Assembly (NCBI GenBank): GCA_965153355.1
Contig: OZ231126.1
Span: forward strand, 97,154,001 to 97,218,000
Source of the DNA: Flaccisagitta enflata
Taxonomy: Eukaryota > Chaetognatha > Sagittoidea > Aphragmophora
Direction of reading: 5' to 3'
DNA: 64,000 nucleotides
This document shows positions 57,068-64,000 of the stretch, piece by piece. Under the pieces are notes generated by a model that was not told the origin of the DNA, made no database searches, and was given only the letters and a program-made list of their open reading frames with translations. Position 1 is the stretch's first letter. The number at the start of each line of letters is the position of its first letter. The position numbers were made by a program, and so were the translations under genes.

Positions 57068-57317
57068 AACTAATTCTGTTATTTTCCCAATACAATACAG
57101 AACAATATTAAAGAAAACAATAATGATGATGATCCATGAGTATCAGAAAAATGAGTAAAAACATGAATGTGATGCAGAGGAGGAAGAAGAGGAGGAGGAA
57201 GAGCATTCAAGAGTCTGAGAGGAAGAAGAAGAGGAATACAAATTTAAAAAATAAAAAGAGTAGCAAGAGCCTTAGAGGATTAAGAAGGAAAAGAAGAAAA
57301 AAATTTAAAGTATCAGT

Positions 57318-57319
<2 letters not shown>

Positions 57320-57352
<33 letters not shown>
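57320..57352. repeat. Short (AG)n tract
   Basis: (GA)n in a purine-rich region. The apparent Lys/Arg-rich reading frame is low complexity. Confidence 0.9.
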
Positions 57353-57355
<3 letters not shown>

Positions 57356-57609
57356 GAGAAAAAGAAAACAGACAGACGGACAAACAAGAAAAGACAGACA
57401 GACAAAAAAAACTGACAGACAAGCATAGCCAAAAACAGATTTTAGAATAAGATAAAATTACAAAGAATAAAAGAAAAAAAATAAAGTTATTAGGAGGCAG
57501 AAAAAAATGAAAATATTTATTTGCAATATTTATGAAACTACTAATACACTATTAAATCTTGCATTATTCAAAATACCTTATAGGTAATAAGATAAATAGA
57601 ATTATATTT

Positions 57610-57740
57610 AGATATTGTATTGTATTGTATTATATACAACTATAAAGTATTGTATACAATTTTAACAGGTATTGTATTGTATTGGTATTGTATTGTATTG
57701 TCCCAATATTTGGAAATATTGTATTGGTATTGTATAGTTG
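57610..57740. repeat. (TATTG)n tract
   Basis: Repeated GTATTGTATTGTATT and GTATTGGTATTG. Confidence 0.9.
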
Positions 57741-57881
57741 ACAAAAATGATGTATAGCTCAGGCCTGGTTATGAGAGGGTTTTAAACAGAGGAACGAACA
57801 GATAGACTACATATCAGTGCTACTTTATAGTCACCGACGAAAACTGTTCGTCGGGAACAAAAAAGGAAAAAGGAAAAAGAA

Positions 57882-58042
57882 AACAAGGCCGGATACACGG
57901 CCAATACCAGTCGCGGACGGGTGGGCAGGGGCGGAAATGCGTGTTTTCCCACTTTCGACTCGAGCGTGACGGACCAACCGACCAACCAACCAACCGACGG
58001 ACGGACGGACAAAGCCTCTTATAGAGTCGCTAGTCCGCGACT
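57882..58042 (+). mobile_element. HINE-like element, GGCCG subfamily
   Basis: AACAAGGCCGGATACACGGC, GGGCAGGGGCGGAAATGCG, GACC core, hairpin AGTCGCTAGTCCGCGACT, AAAAA. Confidence 0.9.
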
Positions 58043-58100
58043 AAAAACCCAAAAGAATCGGAATAAAGTAAATGGAAACAAGTCATCCAAGGATCGCACA

Positions 58101-58608
58101 TGGTCAGCGGTACCCGATGCCCTGCTTGGATTGATCAGCTAAAGAAGTTGAGTAGGACACAGGGGTGAATTTCCTTACGTCCTGAGATTCGTAAGAAGGC
58201 GAATTTCAGGCCTTTTGGACAATTTTCCATGATATTCAATAGGAGTTTTACATTTTTTTTACAATTTTTTAACTATAATCCATGTTATTCAATGAGAATT
58301 TCATCTTTTTTTAAATTTTTTTATTAATTTTCCATGTTATTCAATAGGAATTTTGCATTTTATTTTATCTTTTATCCATTTTCTATGTTATTTGATAGGA
58401 AATTTATATTTTTCTATTTTTTTTGTAAATTTTCCATGTTATTCAATGGGATGTTTGCATTTTGTCATTTTCCGATGTTATTCAATGAGAATTTGAGAAT
58501 AGAGAAACTTAGGGGGGACGTACGGACGGACGTACGTACGTACGGACGAACGTAAGGAAATTCACCCCTGTGTCCTACAGGACATCGGCCCTTTGGGGCC
58601 GCTGCCCA
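58101..58608. mobile_element. TIR element of the TGGTCAGCGG family with internal repeats
   Basis: Starts TGGTCAGCGGTACCCGATGC and ends GGCCGCTGCCCA. Inside each end are longer inverse segments (AGGACACAGGGGTGAATTTC and its complement). The middle holds about five diverged copies of a unit of about 60 bp containing TTTTCCATGTTATTCAATAG. Confidence 0.7.
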
Positions 58609-58817
58609 AAAAGGAAAAGAAAAACAATATGAAAATGGAATGACAGGCAGAGAGACAGAGAGATAGACACCTACAGAGAGATACTACGCAAAAGGACGGT
58701 CTGAAGAAACACGGCATGCTAACATACACATTCAAGGCAATTCCATCATGTGAATGACAAATCTACAGTTAGACAAGGCCGGCACAACAGTCGGTTGAGC
58801 ACAGGCAGTTATGCAAA

Positions 58818-59044
58818 AACAAGGCCGGATACACGGCTACCCCAGTCGCGTGCGGGTGGGCAGGGGCCCTAATTGAGGTTACCAGATCATTCTAGCAGGA
58901 GCAGCGATGCCAAAAAAACCAAAAACCCAAGAAAAGTAAAGTGTGATGGACGGACGGACCGATGGACTGATGGACGGACGGACCGAACGACGGACCGACC
59001 GACGGACCGACAAAGCGGGGTGTATAGTCGCGTAGCACGCATCT
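58818..59044 (+). mobile_element. HINE-like element joined head-to-tail to the next
   Basis: AACAAGGCCGGATACACGGC start, GACC core, AGTCGCGTAGCACGCATCT end, followed immediately by AACAAGG of the next copy. Confidence 0.85.
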
Positions 59045-59332
59045 AACAAGGCCAAGTAGGCCAACGATGCGTCCTCTCTGAGTGAACGTTTTTTATGAAT
59101 GAATGTTTTTTTTATGAATGAATGTCATGTGTGAATGAATGAATGTCATGTGTGAATGAATGAATTAATGATTGAATGAATGAATTACTTGATGTATGCT
59201 TCTTTTACTGTGGTAGAACCACTTTTCTATTGAAAAAATGCTTGATTTTGATGTTTTTGATGAATGCGTTACCGACCGACCAACCAACCGACCGACGGAC
59301 ACAGCCTATTATAGAGATGCGAGGACGCATCT
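59045..59332 (+). mobile_element. HINE-like element, GATGCG subfamily, uninterrupted
   Basis: AACAAGGCCAAGTAGGCC start, GAATGAATGTT repeats, GACC core, hairpin AGATGCGAGGACGCATCT, AAAAA. Reference copy for the interrupted relative at 10572-11109. Confidence 0.88.
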
Positions 59333-59490
59333 AAAAAATCGCGATTCAGAAGTATTGTAAACGGACAGAAACCCCGCTTTTATTACCAACAGAGACGAAC
59401 CCCGTTTTCATTACCAACAGACAGACGAACAGACAGACTAACACAGCAAGGTGAAGAGTCGCATGTCAGCGACCAACAATTGCCTGTATA

Positions 59491-60434
59491 CAGGATTTTT
59501 CACGCCAACACGCCAATTACAAAATGACGTTTCTCAGCTCCTAGGCTTGATAATTGATTTCTGAAAAGTGATCTAAACAGCCCTTGAGATCCAATTTTTT
59601 TACCTTTAACAGTTATGGTGTCATTCAAAGTAGTTTACCTTTCATTGAATAGTGATTTAATTCTCAAAATTTGGCTAACAGCCAATAAGCCACAATTTCA
59701 AGGAACGCATTGCTCCAGTCTGAGGCCATGTCAAAAATTATGAGTCTTTAGTAGAGATTCCAAATTGGTATGTATCAATTACTGTTTGCAGAAAGATTGA
59801 GCTAAAAAATAACCCGTGTAATTACGTGACATTCCTCCTTTGAAATGGAACTGCTCAAAGATGTTGTTACGCAATGCGTACTTGCTCCTGTTGGTCTTTC
59901 TTTGTTCCATGAGTGAGCTCGTTGGTCAGCCTACTGGCTGGTAAAACCTACGGTTGTTACCCTTTTGTAATTTGGTTGCATCTTTACCTTTGCCAGATTG
60001 AGTTAGTGAATTGTTGAATGGCACTCGCCCATAACCTCAGAGGGCCCACTTTCATTGACCAGCACCATAAACTTTGAAGGAGCGCTGCTTCTAAACATTT
60101 TGAGCTACACGCCCTGGATTGGTCGCATTTCGAAGCGTTAAGACAACCATTGGAAGTGGGACCAATTTATGGTCCTTGGCTCTTTGGGGTAAGAAGCAGC
60201 GCAGCTTCAAACCTGATGCTTCATTTTCAAATTTTCAAATATCATTTTTCTGAAGTGGTTTTTTTTTGTGGAGGTCCCTGAGAGGTGAACATCATGGCAA
60301 TTTACCATAGACAAAGCCTGCACACAAAATTGGAGCTCATGAACTATCCATATCTTTTTTTCAGAATCTGATTATCATCTCTAGAAGCCAAGAAATGTCA
60401 TTTTGTAATCGGCGTGTTGGCGTGAAACACCCTG
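59491..60434. mobile_element. Mariner-type foldback MITE, TA TSD
   Basis: CAGGATTTTTCACGCCAACA at the left; right end is the inverse of CAGGGTGTTTCACGCCAACA; TA on each side. Arms of about 100 bp. Interior non-coding. Confidence 0.82.
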
Positions 60435-60436
60435 TA

Positions 60437-60930
60437 CTAATAGTAAATATCACTTCATTTTCATACCTGCCTCACGTTTTGGCAGAGTAACTTGGGATCC
60501 GGGGGCAAAGCTTTTGTACGGATGTGATTGTTCAGTCGTTTGTTCGCCTTATGGATTTCTGACGAAAAATAAAGAAAGAATATTGAGTTGCCATTTTTGG
60601 CCTATTATCATTTATCAAGGATTTTATTGTCACTCTTATTGTTCCCGTCGAAGTCCCCGTCAAACGCAAGAGAGCCGAGAATGGCCTTTGTTAGCGGCTT
60701 TTACAAAATCCCGCGATTGAATAAAAGATCTCTTTTCCACTCGATGCTCCTTGTCCCTTTCTTCCACTTTTAGGGCCATCGAACTTTAGACGGTTCTACG
60801 TGTGAAAAGATCCAACTCAGGATCTGAGTGATCAGATGCGCATTTCAAAGCTATTTAACTGTATCAACTTTGAATAGTAGAGTCCTAGAATTGAGACACT
60901 GCGCAGGAAGTACAGTTCAGTTTTAAAGCG
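60437..60930. other. Intron 1 proximal segment
   Basis: First 500 bases after exon 1 on the gene strand; two short plus-strand open frames have no recognisable domain. Nothing else seen. Confidence 0.6.
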
Positions 60931-60933
60931 CAC

Positions 60934-61147
60934 CTGCGTCACATTGAGTACAGACTGTGACGTCGCACTCTTCACAAAAGATGGAAGCTTCGCTGTTCAA
61001 GCTCAGACATGCAAGCCTTTCTTGGCAAATCCTCTTGGAGCTCCTCGATGTTCTTCCCCCTTTCTTAGTTGACGTCGTGGTGGTTGTAGTTGTGGTTGGT
61101 GTTATTGTTTTTGTTCCCAATTGTTCCTGAGTTGGTTTCGATGACAT
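60934..61147 (-). CDS. ZFYVE1: ZFYVE1-like exon 1: start codon, first B-box-like zinc module
   Basis: First coding exon. The ATG at 61147 has A at -3 (AGAATGT). It encodes 71 residues plus one base: a Thr-rich N-terminus (eight Thr in a row), a basic stretch, then CQERLACLSL and FCEECDVTVCTQCDA. The Cys spacing matches the N-terminal B-box-like zinc module of ZFYVE1. The exon ends GACGCAG before GTGCGC (donor at 60933-60932), leaving phase 1, and the frame meets a stop shortly after. Seen: Met, Cys pattern and donor. Known family: vertebrate ZFYVE1 begins with a comparable Cys/His region. Inferred: this is the translation start; a non-coding 5' exon further right cannot be excluded. The exon 2 boundary proposed here does not match phase 1. 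Confidence 0.85.
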
Positions 61148-61348
61148 TCTATCGATTCATTGTGTATAAAAAGTTTAAAGATGATATAATTTTAAGGATG
61201 TTTTAATTTCCCTTAATCTTATTGCGTCGAAGCAGTTTTTTAGTTGAATCATTGTCTTCTTCTCTCTTTCATCAGTGGGTTGAAATATCTCCAATGTTAA
61301 CCAGGCGCCTGCTGATTGGCTAGAAAAAAATATGATATCTCTCCTATC

Positions 61349-61826
<478 letters not shown>

Positions 61827-61975
61827 GCCCTTTTCGTGATTGGCCACATCTGAGAGAGATGATGTTAGCCAGACCAGCTGAGTTTGTGTATGTAACTGAA
61901 AAGGAAGAGAAAAGAGTTTAGCACTTCTCTTCCTGATACCATTTGCCTGGCCTAGCTTCTTAGTAAATGATCAGA

Positions 61976-63830
61976 AGGGGGAACTGTGGGCTCTTTTCCT
62001 CTGAAATGACTTGCAGCTCTCAAATGATAATTGCCGTTTCTTGGTTTTACGAGACCACAGTTCCCCTTTGTCTCCACAGCTTAGGGCAAGATCTAGACGC
62101 CCAGTATTCTGAGTAGAGTACACTTTTTTCTTTATAAGAACGTCGTTTTTTAACTGAAGCTTTCAAAAAGGGTTTAAGATAACTACTAATGAAATAACTA
62201 CGATATTCTTAATTTTGAAGCGATTTCAAGCCTTGATGTTCTTATAAACTAGGTTCTTAAATAAAAAGAGGCTTTGTCCGTCCAGATGACTAAGTTTTGA
62301 CAAAAAATAAAACTTTAAGGCTTTGTCCATCCAGATGACTGGGATGTTTTTCCAGTTGAAAGAGGGTGAGATCAGAAATGTTAGCTTCTGCAACAATAAT
62401 CAAAATATTTTGCAATCAAAATGTTTAAATGTCCAAAATAAAACTTTTGTTTAAAAGGTTAAATTTTAAGAAATGTTAAGAAATATTAAAGAATGTTAAA
62501 AAATGTTAAAAAATGTTAAAGAATGTAAAAAAATGTTAAAACATGTTAAGAAACGTTAAAAACGGTAAAAAATTCAAAAATATTTCGGACGGACCGACGG
62601 ACGGACCGACGGACCGACCGACCGACAGACCAAGGTGTAGAGTCGCGTGCACGCGACTAAAAAAAACTTTGAGGCTTTGTCTGTCAAGATGACTAAGTTT
62701 TTACAAAAAACAACAACTTTAAGGCTTTAAAGATGACTACTAATGAAATATCTACGATATTCTTAATTTTGAAGCAATTTCAAGCCTTGATGTTCTTATA
62801 AACTAGGTTCTTAAAAAAAAAACTTTGAGGCTTTGTCCGTCCAGATGACTAGGTTTTTACAAAAAATAAAAACTTTAAGGCTTTGTCCATCCAGATGACT
62901 GGGATGTTTTTCCAGCTTGAAAAAGGGTGAGATCAGAATATACAGTTCAGCTTCTGCAACAATAATCAATAATATTTTGCAATCTTGGGTTACTTGTTTA
63001 ATGATGCATTCTCAATTCCGCATACACCCTTTTCCGTTTTTAAGGACCAGTAAAATTTTTCTGAGCCTGGGATATCCTTAAATTTTTGTGAATTGTGGGC
63101 TCTTTTCCTCTGAAATGACTTGCAGCTCTCAAATGATAATTGCCATTTCTTGGTTTTACGAGACCATAGTTCCCCTTTGTCTCCACAGCTTAGGGCAAGA
63201 TCTAGACGCCCAGTATTCTGAGTAGAGTACACTTTTTTCTTTATAAGAACGTCGTTTTTTTAACTGAATCTTTCAAAAGGGATAAAGATAACTACTAATG
63301 AAATAACTACGATATTCTTAATTTTGAAGCGATTTCAAGCCTTGATGTTCTTATAAACTAGGTTCTTATAGAAAAAAAAACTTTGAGGCTTTGTCTGTCA
63401 AGATGACTAAGTTTTTACAAAAAATAAAAACTTAAAGGCTTTAAAGATAACTACTAATGAAATAACTACGATATTCTTAATTTTGAAGCGATTTCAAGCC
63501 TTGATGTTCTTATAAACTAGGTTCTTAAATAAAAACTTTGAGGCTTTGTCCGTCCAGATGACTAAGTTTTTACAAAAAATAAAACTTTAAGGCTTTGTCC
63601 ATCCAGATGACTGGGATGTTTTTCCAGCTTGAAAGAGGGTGAGATCAGAATATACAGTTCAGCTTCTGCAACAATAATCAATAATATTTTGCAATCTTGG
63701 GTTACTTGTTTAATGATGCGTTCTCAATTCCGCATACACCCTTTTCCGTTTTTAAGGACCAGTAAAATTTTTCTGAGCCTGGGATATCCTTAAATTTTTG
63801 TGAATTTCAGGCTGAAATGTTCTTAGCGTG
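61976..63830. repeat. Segmental tandem duplication in the 5' flank
   Basis: GTGGGCTCTTTTCCTCTGAA to AGAGTACACTTTTTTC occurs at 61981 and 63089. A TATACAGTTCAGCTTCTGCA to GGATATCCTTAAATTTTTGT block occurs at about 62937 and 63650, shift about 720 bp. AGGCTTTGTCCGTCCAGATG occurs several times. No gene seen. Confidence 0.85.
62460..62658 (+). mobile_element. HINE-like 3' half with AAATGTTAA array
   Basis: About 110 bp of AAAAAATGTTA units, then a GACCGACGG core, GTAGAGTCGCGTGCACGCG and ACTAAAAA. No AACAAG start seen. Confidence 0.65.
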
Positions 63831-64000
63831 TCCTTAATATTTTTCTATGATTTTCTTGAGATTGTACTATACTAATTGAAATAACTTATGTTCAGTATGA
63901 GTAAATACAAATTGAATATGATAGTTACTGCTTTAAAATAAGGAAAATTTGTAATCAGATAAAAAATTTTGTAATTTTTTATGGAATTTTTTATCTTTAA

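Noticed and set aside
57136-57450. Lys/Arg-rich plus-strand frame
   Set aside because: Purine-rich low-complexity sequence grading into (AG)n; no domain, no splice context.

Overview
The window is intron- and repeat-rich nuclear DNA from an animal, most likely an invertebrate. One protein-coding gene is recognisable. It lies on the minus strand and fills nearly the whole window: its start codon is at 61147 and its stop codon ends at 2983. I could assemble 16 coding exons by reading the minus strand, matching splice sites and checking codon phase. They give an ortholog of ZFYVE1 (DFCP1, double FYVE-containing protein 1), a PI3P-binding, ER/Golgi-associated P-loop NTPase that marks omegasomes during autophagosome formation. 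Exon order is: B-box-like zinc modules (exons 1-2); a long low-complexity linker (3-5); P-loop NTPase domain (6-11, with GNTGDGKS and DTEGLLG); a Cys/His region (11-13); FYVE 1 (14-15); FYVE 2 plus stop (16). Codon phases agree at every junction except exon 1/2, where a boundary or a small exon is unresolved. I saw no second intact gene on either strand.

The coding sequence is about 3.35 kb in about 58 kb of genomic DNA. The introns are packed with mobile and tandem DNA. The dominant component is a family of more than 30 short elements on both strands. They begin AACAAG, carry a GTCN-type tetranucleotide core, and end in a covarying hairpin followed by an A-run. This resembles Helitron/Helentron-derived non-autonomous (HINE, mini-me, pearl) elements. 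Some copies have expanded internal tandem arrays; the largest copy is 2 kb (32624-34670). Other components are large foldback elements (13517-14778, 15686-16295, 16403-22260, 28021-29033, 39753-45372, 56417-57067), TA-flanked Tc1/mariner-type MITEs (21058-21544, 29600-30188, 43786-44313, 59491-60434), 8-bp-TSD hAT-like MITEs (19804-20201, 22576-23125), and many microsatellites and minisatellites. A broken copy of an invertebrate multicopy gene (PIN/FEN-like acidic motif, Cys-rich tail) sits in intron 1 at 52801-55440 and is interrupted by two later insertions.

Layout by position: 1-2980, downstream flank/3' UTR side with (GA)n, a 162-bp repeat element and a (ATC)n tract; 2983-13160, exons 16 to 10; 13161-26430, the 13.3-kb intron 9 with nested foldback elements; 26431-29173, exons 9 to 7; 35099-37725, exons 6 to 4; 45617-46368, exons 3 and 2; 46369-60933, intron 1 with minisatellites and the pseudogene; 60934-61147, exon 1; 61148-64000, 5' flank with three long (CT)n tracts and a segmental tandem repeat.

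The strongest unusual observation is at exon 9. Its last 36 coding bases and its splice donor have been amplified into an array of about 18 copies of 47 bp (25633-26466), so the true donor is followed by a ladder of decoy donors, several closer to consensus than the real one.
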